Of a stretch of 64,000 nucleotides of DNA, positions 11,838-33,711 are shown piece by piece. Location of the stretch: assembly GCA_030674185.1 (NCBI GenBank), contig JAPXFY010000026.1, positions 50,140,246-50,204,245 of the forward strand, written 5' to 3'. The notes beneath the pieces are model-generated. The model made no database searches and was not told the DNA's origin. It saw only the letters and a program-made list of their open reading frames with translations. This stretch comes from Monoplex corrugatus. Its lineage: Eukaryota > Mollusca > Gastropoda > Littorinimorpha > Ranellidae. Positions within the stretch are counted from its first letter, which is position 1. Each line of letters starts with the position of its first letter. The translations under genes and the position numbers were made by a program.

Positions 11838-12044
11838 TTCGGTGGAAAATGTTGAGTAATCAGTTTAATCATGGATGGCGTGATCTTCATTACGCAAACT
11901 TTACGTACCCCTGTAACGATACGGCTTGACTCTTCTTCCCCTCTAGAGGTCGGTGGAAAATGTTGAGTAACCAGTTTAATCATGGATGGCGTGATCTTCA
12001 TTACGCAAACCTTACTTACCCGTCTTACAATACGGTCTGAGGGG
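11838..12044. repeat. Two tandem copies of a 111-bp unit
   Basis: TCGGTGGAAAATGTTGAGTA begins copies at 11838 and 11949. Each continues with CAGTTTAATCATGGATGGCG and TGATCTTCATTACGCAAAC and ends with a diverged TACGGCTTGA/TACGGTCTGA segment. Confidence 0.85.
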
Positions 12045-12303
12045 CCCCTGTGATACTGTTGTGGTATATGTATATGTATACATGTACGTATATATATAGG
12101 TAGGTAAGTAGGTTTCTGTTTATTGTTGCAAAGGTAGGACAGTACCAGTGAATACTCAGTCAATAAAATAATTGGTGTATTTGTATTCTTGTCTGCATAT
12201 AAAACTGAATGTAGATAAATTAAATAACATATCTTAAAGTTAAATGTATAACTATTGTATTGTGGAATACATAGTTTGGTGTAGTATATACAAGAAGTAG
12301 AGT

Positions 12304-12412
12304 TTAACCCTTTGACTCCTCACCCTATCCACCAGCTTCCTATATGAAGCTGATGGATAGGATAGGGGAGTTTAAAGAGTTGATGGATATAGTGTCAGAG
12401 TCAAAGGGTTAA
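12304..12412. mobile_element. TTAA MITE (short copy, 109 bp)
   Basis: Starts TTAACCCTTTGACTCC and ends GAGTCAAAGGGTTAA. The interior is the central palindrome (CACCCTATCCACCAGCTTCC and its mirror). TTAA at both ends fits target-site duplication. See the family description under 39070-39262. Confidence 0.8.
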
Positions 12413-12434
12413 ATCTCTTTGATTATATACATTA

Positions 12435-12626
12435 TTAACCCTTTGACTCTGCAGCCTGCCCAACAGCATTCTTCTTTGTCAACCATGCTGGAAGAGCAAA
12501 AACTTAACCCTTTGACTCCCTCACCCTATCCACCAGCTTCCTGCAGGAAGCTGGTGGATAGGGTGAGGGAGTCAAAGGGTTAAGTTTTTGCAGTTGGTAG
12601 ATAGGGTGCAGGTGGCAAAGGGTTAA
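12435..12626. mobile_element. TTAA MITE (full-length, 192 bp)
   Basis: Full-length copy only 22 bp from the preceding one, in the inverted sense: the TCAACCATGCTGG segment sits on the left. It has intact terminal and central palindromes around CTTCCTGCAGGAAG at about 12537-12550. Confidence 0.85.
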
Positions 12627-12740
12627 AGTGACTGTTTTTATGCTTTTAATCAGCAGACATTTTACTAGTGGAGCAGTCTGATTTCTTTTTTCTTGAAAGT
12701 TGTCCATATTCATTATTTGGAAACTAGTTTTCTGATTGTC

Positions 12741-12951
<211 letters not shown>

Positions 12952-12959
12952 TGTTACCT

Positions 12960-13755
12960 AGAACTAGTACTTGTAGAGACTGAGAATAATGCCTTCAGTA
13001 GTAAGTCTTATTACTGCAATGGTAGCTCCTAATTGACCAGATGACATGTGGAAACTGGTAATACTAATAGTATTTGGTGCTTTGAATACTTCTTGGTTAA
13101 TGATGCAGACCAAAAGTAAATAATTGTCCCTTGAAACTGACAGTCAATGGTTGGTTGGTTTTCCTCCTTGTTTTTCTTCCTTTGCTTCTGCACGTGTTTC
13201 ATCCCGAGTGTGTACAGTTCATTTTTTATTTCATTCATTTTCTTTTCTTTTATTTATTTTTTATTTATTTTATTTATTTATTTTTTTTTTGGGGGGGGGG
13301 TACTTTACAAATACAGACATCCTTCAGCAAATAAAGATACTGGAATAGTTAACACATGCAACAGTGTATGGGAAAATTGTGATATATAGTAATATACAGT
13401 TTTGACAAAACAAGGTTTGTACATTTTCACCTTGTGAAGTTAATGTTGAACCCCTCCCCAAAATGTGTTTATCATCATTAGCTTCTGAAAGAAGTATGTA
13501 CATTAGACTCTTATTTAGAGTCATCTGGTCATGAGTCTCACAATTCGCAGAAAATTTGCTTTAAATAATTAAAGTTTGGCAATATTTATTCATCTGTATC
13601 ATTTACCTTGAGAGAATGGGCAAATGAAATAGCAATTTTGTTACAGAATTTATAGGTGACTTCACAGTTTTAAACTTTTATTGATTTGACGATGTAGAAT
13701 TTATACACATACAAAAAAATATATCTCAAATTCAATATTTTTAGGGTCATGTATT
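12960..13755. other. Intergenic, AT-rich
   Basis: Nothing gene-like. Contains a T/A-rich stretch with a G10 run (13238-13302). Confidence 0.4.
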
Positions 13756-13789
13756 GTTAGACAGGGTGTGGGAGTCAAAAAGGTTAATG
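13756..13789. mobile_element. TTAA MITE fragment (one end)
   Basis: Only the terminal part remains: GACAGGGTGTGGGAGTC, then AAAAAGGTTAA. Confidence 0.6.
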
Positions 13790-14029
13790 CCCCAACCATT
13801 CTGGTAGTGTCAGCTTAGTATTTCATAGATCCTGTTTTATAGTCCTTTCCCCCTCCACCATCCCCTCTTTGCCAGGGCTTTTTTTTTTTTTTTCCACAGG
13901 CTCAGGGACTCCACCCAGGTAACAGTACAGATTGGAAATAGGGTAGAGTGCATATGGCATTGTCTGAGTGTATGTATGTGTGTTTCTGATTCAAAGAGAA
14001 GACTGACAGTGGTTCAAATGTTCATCTGC

Positions 14030-14400
14030 CAGTAACTAAACTCAAGGTTCCAGGGTTCGTTTCCCATAGAGGCCTTTACTTTTCTCCTCAGTTTGACTGG
14101 AAAATCGCACTGAACATCTAGTCTTTCAGAAGGAGATGAAAAATGAGTTTGATCCGTGTCCCTTCTGGTCTGTGAATGCTAAAGATTCCACTGCAGTTTA
14201 AACTCATGAAAAGCATGGCTTTTGCCCGGCTGCCCTGGTATAAAATCATCAGAGAGATAGGTTGATTTCCCAGGCCCCTCCCGTTAAAAGCCTATTAGCC
14301 TTTTTGCCTTTCTAAAATCTTGGTTAAAAAAAAGGGGGGGATTGTGCTGCACTGCAGCAATGCACTCTCAAAGGGGAAACATCCCAAATTTCACATAGTA
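14030..14400 (+). mobile_element. Family-A SINE-like element (tRNA-derived head)
   Basis: The head contains a pol III B-box-like GGTTCCAGGGTTCGTTTCCC. The body has CTAGTCTTTCAGAAGGAGAT and GACTGGAAAATCGCACTGAA, shared with copies at 45.5, 55.1 and 57.1 kb. The 3' part ends near AAATTTCACATAGT. No protein is encoded. Confidence 0.65.
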
Positions 14401-14654
14401 TATCTAGTGTGACAAGAGACAGTATGAATATGAATGAATGAATATATGAATATGAAACCTTCTTGAAGAAACTCTGAACTCCAAACTTTCCATCTGTTGT
14501 GTGTCACTAGGGCATCTTTTTCATTTTAAAGCAGTAAACGATAATTCTACCTTATTATCAATGTCACTTGTTGGATATATACCTGTATAAAGCTTGTGTT
14601 GACTGTAGCAGAGAACCATACAATAAAATTGGATAATATGGAATCTCAGAATCA

Positions 14655-14812
14655 TTGTGTGTGTGTTGGTGTTCAAATATTTGTTTGTCTGTATGCATGT
14701 GTGTGTTTGTGCAGTTGTGTGTGTGTGTGCGTGTGTGTGTGTGTTTGTGCTGGTGTGGGCGTGCGTGTGTGTGTGCGTGTGTGTGTGTGTTTTGAGAGAG
14801 AGAGAGAGAAAG
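14655..14812. repeat. (GT)n microsatellite, interrupted
   Basis: Interrupted GT repeat followed by a short GA run (14795-14818). Confidence 0.9.
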
Positions 14813-14935
14813 AGAGAAATAGCGCATGAGACTGAGGGAGACTGAGAAAAATGAAGGAAAAATGAAAACATGAAATGATACAAATACACTTGCATACACC
14901 TCTACTGGCAATGGTATGCATGCACACACATGCAC

Positions 14936-15242
<307 letters not shown>

Positions 15243-15701
15243 TTTTCTTCCCATTCTCCCTGAATTATTACACTACTACTACTACTATATATTACTATAT
15301 ATTATAATTAATATAGTAAGCTTACACTTTACAGTTGAAAAGACATGACTCTGTATTGTTTCATAAGGTTAATAATATATATATATATAATGCAATGCTC
15401 TCGGAAATGCCCTGGTGGACTTTTTAATAAGTTTATTGATTTGACATTGTGTTACTAGTGGTGTTGTTTTGTTTTGGTAGTGATGGTGACTATGGGGGTT
15501 GTAATGATCATCATGATGATCATCATCACCATTATCAATGTTGTTATCATTTTCACCGGTGACCTTTTCTTCATCACTGTCACTGTTATCATCAAGTTGA
15601 TGTCTAGATCAAGCCATTTATGCATAACTGCCACTATCGTACATGTGATCATACTGCATTCCTAGTTTAGATTTTTTGTTTTCAATAACCATGTCTGCTC
15701 T

Positions 15702-15707
15702 GTGTGG

Positions 15708-15791
<84 letters not shown>

Positions 15792-15832
15792 ATGTGCGCA
15801 TGCATGTGTATGTGTGTACATGTGTCTGCATC
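15702..15832. repeat. (GT)n microsatellite
   Basis: About 80 bp of pure GT followed by CATG-interrupted GT. Confidence 0.95.
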
Positions 15833-15846
15833 ATGTATGTGTGCAT

Positions 15847-16019
15847 TTAATGCTTTGACTCCTGCAGCCTATCCACCATCTGCAAAAACTTAACCCTTTG
15901 ACTCTCTCACTCTATCCACCAGCTTCCTTATATGTTGAGGAAGTCAAAGGGTTTTGCTTTGCTAGCATGGTTGACAATGCAGGATGCTGGTGGACAGGAT
16001 GCTGGAGTCAAGGGATTAA
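15847..16019. mobile_element. TTAA MITE
   Basis: Copy with diverged termini (TTAATGCTTTGACTCC on the left, GGAGTCAAGGGATTAA on the right), a shortened central palindrome, and the diagnostic GCTAGCATGGTTGACAATGC segment. Confidence 0.8.
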
Positions 16020-16239
16020 ATTTGTGTATTACTCTGTGTATACTGTGTATTTGTGCGTGTTGATTCAGGACTCATTTATTTGTCAGAAGAACCCAAGTGG
16101 GGTTGTAATACACAGAATGATTGTGATAAGTGTGCACAAAAGATCAGCAATTAATAATTTTGAAAAAAATTATTGTCAAGCCCAATCATGGTCCAGTGGC
16201 AGTGTGAATTATACATGAATTACAAAGAAACTAACAGAG

Positions 16240-16326
16240 TGTGTGTGTGTGTACATGTGTGCATGCGTGTGTGTGTGTGTGTGTGTGGTGTGTGTGTGTG
16301 TGGTGTGTGTGTGTGTGTGTGTGTGC
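16240..16326. repeat. (GT)n microsatellite
   Basis: About 85 bp of GT with single-base interruptions. It ends in GTGCAG, which could act as a 3' splice site for the RBM18 5' untranslated exon. Confidence 0.9.
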
Positions 16327-16736
16327 AGATCTCACTGGTGACCGTGGAACAACTCCCAACACTAGAAGAACACCCTCCTTCCGTATCGCCACCAGCTGAA
16401 AGACTGAGGCAGTGCCAGACATCAAGTATCAGCTGAAGAGACACACCATTGACCCAATGCTGCTGTACCAGCTGAAGAAGCAGTGTTGGTATACCTGTAC
16501 CAGTTAAAGCACACTTGTCAGTACAGTACACCTGCACTGGCTGTTGTACTCTTACCAGTACTGTTATACCAGCTAAAGAAGAATTATTGATACACCAGTA
16601 CCGACTAGAGAATCTTTGTCAGTTCTCCCATGCGGGTTGATTGAAAATTGCCAGTACTGTTGTACTGAAGCTTAGAGGCATTTTGAAGAAATAAGAAAAA
16701 GATAGGAGAGACAAAACAAAATCAAGAGTCATCACT
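16327..16736 (+). promoter_or_regulatory. Presumed RBM18 5' untranslated region
   Basis: The stretch between a possible acceptor (GTGTGCAG, about 16319-16326) and the RBM18 start codon. It holds a degenerate tandem repeat (about 16455-16600) built from ACCAGCTGAAGAAG / GTTATACCAGCTAAAG units. The upstream promoter was not identified. Confidence 0.35.
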
Positions 16737-26541
<9,805 letters not shown>

Positions 26542-26689
26542 TGCAGTGAGTTGTAATGATATGGAAGACGTAACGCCAGGGGGGAAAAAAATGTAGGTCC
26601 AGGAGGATAGGCAGCAGGATCTGATGTTGGGTTGTTTTCACCTTTTCTCTCCCTTGCCCCCTGATGGATAAGGGGAGGGAGAGAAAAGG

Positions 26690-27160
26690 GTTAATTCAAA
26701 ATGAAAATAGCAGGATTTGACCAAACACACACATCTTGGGAGAGTGAAGCTGCAGGAATGAGCGAGAACCGGCAGGATTTGACTATATGGACAACTTGAA
26801 GGATTTGACATGGGTTTTTGAGTTTGGGTGAAATGGTTGGATTAGATCCAGTATCTTGGAAGATTGAAGTTGGCAAGTGAAAATGGTGGCAGGATTTCCT
26901 GTTGTTACTTTGAAATGGGTATAGAGCATAAATGGCAAGATTTTACATGAATAATCTGATCAGGAGTGAAATGGCAGTATTTAATGATGCACGTCTTGGA
27001 GTTACGAAGTTATCAGGATTTGAGACAGTTACAGTTTGATATTGAGTGAAATTGGCAGGGTTTGACTTGATTGATGATGGGATTTTGGCATGGTGACTCC
27101 TTGAGAGAGAGTGAAAACAGCAGGATTTGACCAAGCATGTTTTGGAGAGTGAAATATAAC
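26690..27160. repeat. Degenerate minisatellite downstream of RBM18
   Basis: Recurring words GCAGGATTTGACC, TTGGGAGAGTGAA and GGCAGGGTTTGACTTG at roughly 60-bp spacing, much diverged. May lie in the RBM18 3' UTR. Confidence 0.5.
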
Positions 27161-27296
27161 ATGTGCGGTATATTTCTAGGCTGAAAAACAAACAAAAACC
27201 TGTGGTGTATGTGTGGACCTCAGCCCTCTGCAGAGCGGTGGGCCAAATCTGCAAGTTGCTGGGGATAATATTCAACAGAATGATTTGCTTGTCCAT

Positions 27297-27461
27297 CTCT
27301 CTCTCAATTTCTCTCTCTCTCTATCTTTCTGTTTGTCTCTGTGTCTGTCTGTCTGTCTCAGTGTCTGTCTGTCTCTCACTGCCTCTCTATATCTGTCTGT
27401 GTCTCTTTTTCTCTTTCTGTCTCTGTCTCTCTCTCTCTTTCTTTCTCTCTGTCTATCTGCG

Positions 27462-27496
<35 letters not shown>

Positions 27497-27530
27497 ACTC
27501 TCTCTCTCTTTTTCTTTCTCTTTCTTCACC
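27297..27530. repeat. (CT)n/(CTGT)n polypyrimidine tract
   Basis: About 230 bp of CT-rich low-complexity DNA. Confidence 0.9.
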
Positions 27531-27749
27531 CCACTGCCACATTGGTCCATGCTTGTGGTCAAGTCTTTCTGTTTTTTTCTCTTGCCGGTGATAATGGTGC
27601 CTGGTATAAACTTGGGGAACATGACATGATGGTGGAGTGTTCCAACTGAAGGAACTGTCATTTGATGATGTGATTTGTTGGTATTTTTGATTATTTGTGG
27701 TTTCCATCACTGCCTGTGGTTTTTGTTTGTGCTCAGATTTTTATATGAA

Positions 27750-27860
27750 ACTGTGTGTGTTTGTGTGTGTATGTGCTTGTGTGTATTTATGTGTGTGATG
27801 GGAGTATGTGTGTGCGTGCACATGAGAGTATGCATGAGTGTGTGTGTGTGTGTGTGTGTT
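27750..27860. repeat. (GT)n microsatellite, interrupted
   Basis: GT-rich low-complexity stretch with many interruptions. Confidence 0.8.
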
Positions 27861-28139
27861 GCTGTTAGGTGTTATCTCGTATGACAGTAGATCCATGGAG
27901 AGAAAAAACAAGAACCTCTCTGTGTATGTATGAGTGAGAAAGAGATGTTAATCAGTTTCCTTTGAAACCTTTGAGTTTTGGCCATTCAGTATACAAAACT
28001 AAAGAAAGGGGGGAGGGAAGAAAACAAAGCATTGAGAACCAACACATGTATACAAACTGAGCACATTGACGTGTCTGCAGATGTTATCCCTCTGTTTTCT
28101 GTCGTGTTTCTCTCCCCTGCGCAGTTGACTTCATTCGAT

Positions 28140-28290
28140 TCTGTCTCTCTCTCTCTTTCCCGATCTCTCTGCCTCTTCATTTCTCTCCCCCTCCCTCTCT
28201 CTTTCTTTCCCCCTGTCTCTCTCCCTTCTCTCTCTCCCTCTCTCTCTCCACTCTCTGTCTCTCTCTCCCCCTCTGTCTCTTTCATCCTGT
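28140..28290. repeat. (CT)n polypyrimidine tract
   Basis: About 150 bp of CT/CCCT-rich DNA. Confidence 0.9.
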
Positions 28291-28490
28291 GGGTCAATGG
28301 CTTCACAGTGAACTGTCTATCAGTGTCGGTACAGTGTCTCTTTTCTCTCTGTCCTACACTGTTGCCTTTCATAAAATAGTTAGTGGGAATGGGCTTTTGC
28401 TCTAGTTTTGGTTGATGTACAGAAATGGTCTTACATGACTTTGTATTTATTTGCTTTTTTTGTGTGTGGTTAGATTGGGGCTACTGGCTC

Positions 28491-29259
28491 TTAACTCTTT
28501 GAAGACGTAATATAGTGGCCTTGCACAACCACTGTGGACGCGATCAACGGGACCTGCCACAACCCTTACTGACGCATGATTTTGGGGGGTTTTCAAAAAA
28601 TTCTCAAAAATAGATTTTACAGCACAAGAACATATTTTATATCAAAATAAAATTCAGTTTACACTCTTTGAGCTGAAGCTACATACAAGGACAATACATC
28701 TATTCTACTTACCTTCCTAGAAGGTGAAATGGGGTAGGGTTTTGGCTCTGGGGAAAAAGTTTGATTGCAGCCAACGACATTAATCCAACACAAAGTCAGT
28801 GAAACACCCATTCTTGACCAGGTAATCCAGGTATTCACAAGTCCTTGGTATGACCAGAAGGTATAAAAGAGCAAACACAGCTTTGTTTTCACACAGGTGA
28901 AGCAGCAAAGTGATTATGACGATCCTTTGAAGAAGAAGAAGGCCTAAATGTCGCCATTTTGGTGCAAGGACGGTCACTCCGGTTGGTGTGGATAAAGGCA
29001 AGAAACTGTGACTAATCGGGATAAAATCGATGCAAGGGAAGTAACAAACACTTCAGAAGATACCAAAGAGTGTTCCTATATGTGTAGTTAGTTCCCTTAG
29101 ACCAGTGACCGGCTTGCATCTATTTTTAAAAACCGCAGCGGAATATCCGCTGTCACGTCTCTAATGGTTTGGCCAGCTGCAGCGGAATGTCCGCTGTCAC
29201 GTCTCTAACAGCCTTGCTGGCTGCAGCGGAATATCCACTGTCACATCTACGAAAGTTAA
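28491..29259. mobile_element. Possible piggyBac-like non-autonomous element
   Basis: TTAA at 28491 is followed by CTCTTTGAAGACGT, and TTAA at 29256 is preceded (reverse complement) by CTTTCGTAGATGTGACAGTG. The ends share GA(A)GACGT / GTAGATGT and a nearby GTGG. The right side carries three 45-bp subterminal repeats. The interior encodes no recognised transposase. Ends are only loosely similar, so the call is tentative. Confidence 0.35.
29134..29250. repeat. Three 45-bp repeats centred on a small palindrome
   Basis: GCAGCGGAATATCCGCTGTC, then ACGTCTCTAA, three times with slight change (GGAATGTCC, GGAATATCC). GCGGAATATCCGC is a perfect palindrome. Confidence 0.8.
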
Positions 29260-29577
29260 GAAAGTGTCATGTTTAAATGTTTCTGCTGCTGGTACTAGTA
29301 GAAAATGCCACCCACGTTCTGTATTTCCCCCCTTACAGTACTTATTGTTTGTTAAAGAAAAAATTTTTGGGAATGTCATGGATTTGAAGATGTGTGTGTT
29401 TGAAGAGTTGTGTGTATGTGAGTGCTCTCTCATTTGTGTTTATTTGTCACATTCTGCTGGCTCTTGGGAAAGTGCTCTGTTTAAAAGCAACTGCTGTTGG
29501 TAGAAATTTGATTGGAATGTGATTTTGTATATACATTTATTTATGTATGTGATTGTTTATGCCATGATTTTGAGAGG

Positions 29578-29620
29578 AGTGTGTGTGTGTGTATGTGATT
29601 GTTTCTGCCATGATTGATTG

Positions 29621-29662
<42 letters not shown>
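29578..29662. repeat. (GT)n microsatellite with a duplicated flank
   Basis: GTGATTGTTTATGCCATGAT / GTGATTGTTTCTGCCATGAT occurs before each of two GT runs, showing a local duplication of about 50 bp. Confidence 0.85.
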
Positions 29663-29664
<2 letters not shown>

Positions 29665-29984
29665 GTGAAAGAAGGTTGTATGAGGTATTAGAAAACCTGT
29701 ACCTGTGCAATGATGTCATCACTGAATATGTACAAAATAGTATTTGTCACAGATGATGTTTGTTCATGTAATGATGTTTTTTTTTATAATATTACTTTTT
29801 CACAGAGAGCAGCTTCAGCAATTGCCAGTGTGGTGAATGGTCATTTTTTTCCAATCAGTATATGTATCCAAAAAAAGTTAAACCGCTGAAAAAATGTCCA
29901 TGTATTTTTATGGACATGAACACAAAAATATTTATGGCAAAAAAAACCTCGTAGGAAATACATTAGAAAGGTGCTTTTGCTTTG

Positions 29985-30235
29985 GAAGAGTGTGGTAAGT
30001 TAGTGGGTAAACACAGAAACCTCAGTCAGATGATCCTGGGTTCGACCTGCCTGGACCACATGGTGGGCATAGGGTGGAGATTTTCCTACCTTTTAAGTCA
30101 GCGTGTTTGCGGATCTGCAGTGCCTAAGCCCCCTTTGTGTGTGCCTCGCCTGTCGGCGTCATCGGGTTCACTGTTGGCTGCTGCACTCTTTGACACCGCC
30201 ACTCTCTTCCAAATGGCTCTGACTTAACTTTTGTG
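29985..30235 (+). mobile_element. tRNA-headed SINE-like element
   Basis: TAAGTTAGTGGGTAAACACA resembles a tRNA A-box region, and GATCCTGGGTTCGACCTGCC contains a B-box (GGTTCGACC) at the right distance. The body does not match families A, B or C. Confidence 0.45.
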
Positions 30236-30596
30236 GACAACTTTTTGAATATTTAGAGGTCACTGATGTTGGTTATGTTCTTGATATATGAGATTGGAGG
30301 TCTGCCTTTCTTCTTTATTGCCTCTGTATGTGTGTGTGTATGTATGCATGCAGAATATCCAGTATGCATGCTAAAGTTCCTACAGCCAGTGTCTGGTGGC
30401 TTGTGGAAACATAAAAACACCCAGCATGCATGCTCACAGATGATGCAGGTGTTTTCTCCATGCTCCACATGAAAGTCTGAATATGTGTAATGCACTTTAG
30501 TATGTAATGTGCATTGAGACCAGTTCAGTTTGGAAAAGAGTGCTGTACCTGAATGGTTTATAATACATATAATAAATGGGCATGACTTTACCCTTT

Positions 30597-30769
30597 GACT
30601 TCCGCTCATTATCCTCCAACTGCAAAAACTTAACCCCTTTGATTCGCTCATCCTCTCCACCAGCTTCCTGCAGGATAGGGTGAGGGAATCAAAGGGTTAA
30701 GTTTTTGCTTTGCTAGCATGGTTGGCAATGCAGAATGCTGGGGACAGGGTGTGGGAGTCAAAGGGTTAA
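30597..30769. mobile_element. TTAA MITE
   Basis: Left end mutated to TTTACCCTTTGACTTCC; right end GGGAGTCAAAGGGTTAA is intact. Contains CTTCCTGCAGG and the GCTAGCATGGTTGGCAATGC segment. Confidence 0.8.
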
Positions 30770-31169
30770 CTTGTGTGGAGATTCGTTACTCTTTAAGGAT
30801 ATACAGTAAATTTTCTTCTTGTTTATTTGTAAAAGAAAATATGAGCAGTAGTTATTAGTCAAACATGATTTCATTTCAATAGACATTACCATGAAGTGTC
30901 ATTTTCTGCTTTCTTGAGTTTTGTACTTTTTTAAATTTTTTATTTTTTTATAAATTCCAAACAAGATTTGTAAAAATCCAGTCCAATCCTAGTTAAATGA
31001 GATATGGCTGTATGGATTATGTAGACAAAAGGATTTTACATGTTATTTTCTCCCTAAGTTCTATTGTATTAATGTAGATGTAAACTGCCTTCAACCTTTT
31101 CAGTCACATTGTTCCTCTTTTAGTCCTATTGAGTTAGTCACACATACACACGCATGTTAAGTTGGACTA

Positions 31170-31342
31170 CATTGATATTGAATAGGAATGCAGGTCATAT
31201 TGATTTTATGTTGTTCAGGTCTTGATATGTTGAAATAAGATTGATTGGCGTCAAAGGGTTAAATCGATATGACCTGCATTCCTATTCAATATCAATGTGG
31301 TAGCAGGATGCTGGTGGATAGGGTAAGGGAGTCAAAGGGTTA
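31170..31342. repeat. 35-bp inverted repeat fused to MITE ends
   Basis: Arm 31170-31204 (CATTGATATTGAATAGGAAT...) and its reverse complement 31263-31297 match at 34 of 35 positions. Between and after the arms lie two MITE ends, both GTCAAAGGGTTAAATC followed by ATATGA, at 31250 and 31327. Confidence 0.8.
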
Positions 31343-31889
31343 AATCAATATGATTGGCCTAACCTTTCTTGTTCTGGTCAAGGTTACATTGATGACCCTT
31401 TCCCTTGAAATAGAAATCACTTCTTGCCTAATGTTTTTGGAAAAATAAACTTCAGAAGCTGAAACCTTTTTATCCACTATTTTGCCCTTGATTTGAAATG
31501 TTTTGATCTCACTTCAAAAAGAAAACAGGTGGAGCTATAGAGCTGGGAGATGGATTCATGTGAATCCATGATGTATGTACGTATGTGTGTGTCTACAGAA
31601 ATGTGTCCAAAGGGGGTTGTTGTTGTTGTTGTTGTTTGAGGATGTGTTTATTTTCTTTAGCTTTGGTTTGGGTAAAGGCAGACTGTTTGCATTTGTTTTG
31701 AGTTTGAAAATGGTTGACTGAGCTATGAGAGAGTAATCGCCTTTTCTTTTCTTTTTCTTTCCATTCTTTTTGTGAATGCATTTGTGATGATTCATCCATT
31801 TCCACCGCTTTGGTGTGAAGAATTCCAAGTCTTGTGGAAGACAGCACAGTAAAGGCATTTTCAGTGACAGGTCATCATGAAAGACTTTT

Positions 31890-32030
31890 TCGGTATCAGA
31901 ACCTTCTCCAAGGTATAACAGCTATGGAGAGAAAATGGGCGCTGCTTTGATTAATACTGACCCGGTCAGAAGTTGAGGTCTCTACTACCTCACTTAACTC
32001 CACAACCTGAGGGCCCTGCCACAGTCTTTA
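31890..32030 (+). mobile_element. Family-C SINE-like fragment
   Basis: GGCGCTGCTTTGATTAATAC and GAGGTCTCTACTACCTCAC correspond to the GGGCACTGCC-TTCATAATGC and TGACCTCAGGGTC region of family C (copies at 36.1, 49.6 and 51.6 kb). Confidence 0.45.
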
Positions 32031-32559
32031 AAACCTCACCTTTACCTTTTTTCCTCTTTTCAAGTGTTGTAAGAATTTGGGAGAAAATGCTAAATAGGAG
32101 TTAGAAAAAATCCTGTTTTTTTCTTATTTGAATCCAAGGACTCAGGCAGATTTTGAGATGCTACGTAAACTGGTGCTGAGAATTCTCTGTCGAGCATGAT
32201 TGTATGTGTCAAGTTCATATTATTATTGATATTGTCTGTTCTTTCAAACCATTTGATGTTTGTCCGATGTTTTTTCCCCCTTGAACTCTTTACTACTCCT
32301 TTTGTTTGTTAAATGTTGTTATTGTATAAAAACAAGTCATTTGATGTTTGTTGAATGTGTTATTGTTGAAATAAGACAACGCGCATCCAGACTTAAAGAG
32401 TGGTGTTTTCATTTGTTGCAGGATGTTTGAAGATTGGATGATGTTTAGTGGTGTGTTAAGATTAAGGGCACTTGGAGAGAGAGGGAGACAGAGACAGCCT
32501 CTGTTGTATTTTTCTATAGTTACATGTTTGTTTTTTTGCCTATACTGTTACAGAAGATA

Positions 32560-32866
32560 TGTTTCTGCAGTCCACATATACAAGTCGATCACTGATAAGG
32601 AAGATTAGGAAAAGACGAGCAACATTTATAGGCCATTTTATGAGGAAGGGGGATTTGGAGCACCTGGTCACAACGGGAAAGCTGGAGGGAAAGAGAGCAC
32701 CGGGTAGACCCAGGGAGAGAATGCTGGACGGACTTGCAAGGTGGCTGAGGATGAAGAGGGTGGGGGAGATGCTGGGGGCAACGAGAGATAGAGATGGTTG
32801 GAAGTCCATGGTCGCCAACGCCATGCGGCAGGGCACCTGATGATGATGATGATGATGATGATGATG
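32560..32866 (+). pseudogene. RTE-like C-terminal fragment with (GAT)n tail
   Basis: Open frame of about 90 codons: RKIRKRRATFIGHFMRKGDL, GKRAPGRPRERMLDGLARW, MVANAMRQGT, stop, then a pure GAT array (32841-32866). 5'-truncated near 32570. It is the least damaged of the five copies here over this region. Confidence 0.8.
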
Positions 32867-32999
32867 AGTCCACATATTTGGTGAATGTATGTGCTGGATG
32901 TTTTCTTGTTTCCATAAGTCAACAAACACTGATGTTATCTACAAGATCTTTAATGTGTATATGTTATGTGTGTGTACACATACAAAGAGAGTTCAGGCA

Positions 33000-33180
33000 T
33001 CAACCCTTTGACTCGTGCGCTTTGTACACCAAGTCCTGCATTGTCAACTATGCTAGCAGAGCAAAAACTTAACACTGACTCCCTCACACTATCCACTAGC
33101 TTCCTGCTGGTGAATAGGATGTGGGAATCAAAGCATGAAGTTTTGCTGTTGGTGGATAGGTGCGGGAGTCAAAGGGTTAG
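33000..33180. mobile_element. TTAA MITE (diverged, inverted)
   Basis: TCAACCCTTTGACTCG at left, GGAGTCAAAGGGTTAG at right; both TTAA ends carry one change. Contains CCTGCATTGTCAACTATGCT (inverted orientation). Confidence 0.75.
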
Positions 33181-33353
33181 TTTTAGCCTTCATGCTCACC
33201 TGGGAGACTAGAAAAGTTTTAACCCTTTACCAGCCAAGCAGGAAATACCCAACCCAGGTAGTATGGAACCCAAACCTAACTGGAAGTCTGACTTCTTATC
33301 CACTTGACTATCATGCCCATCTCAATGGAATTAATTTCAACAGAAGTTAAACC

Positions 33354-33529
33354 TTAACCCTTTGACTCCCGCACCCTATCCACCAACTGCAAAAAATTAA
33401 CTCTTTGACTCCGTCACGCTATTCACCAGCTTCCTGCAGGAGGGTAAGACAGTCAAAAGGTTTTTGCTTTGCTAGCATGGTTGACAATGCAGAATGCTGA
33501 GGGACAGGGTGCAGGAGTCAAAGGGTTAA
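33354..33529. mobile_element. TTAA MITE
   Basis: TTAACCCTTTGACTCCCGCA at the left, GCAGGAGTCAAAGGGTTAA at the right, with a shortened central palindrome. Confidence 0.85.
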
Positions 33530-33711
33530 CTCATAGATGATAGTAGATGAAGTTAAGATAACTCAGAACTGCACCAACTTCAGAGTACATTCATAACAGT
33601 GAACTCGAGTCTAAAACTCATTGGTTCCAGTATTTCTCTATCCAGACCATGTTTGTAGAAGGAATTCCCCTCACCTGTCTTCTGGCCACTGTATGAGTTG
33701 TGTTTGGCAAT

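Noticed and set aside
12304..12626. Hairpins as bacterial-type terminators
   Set aside because: The palindromes are copies of a dispersed TTAA MITE in a eukaryotic genome.
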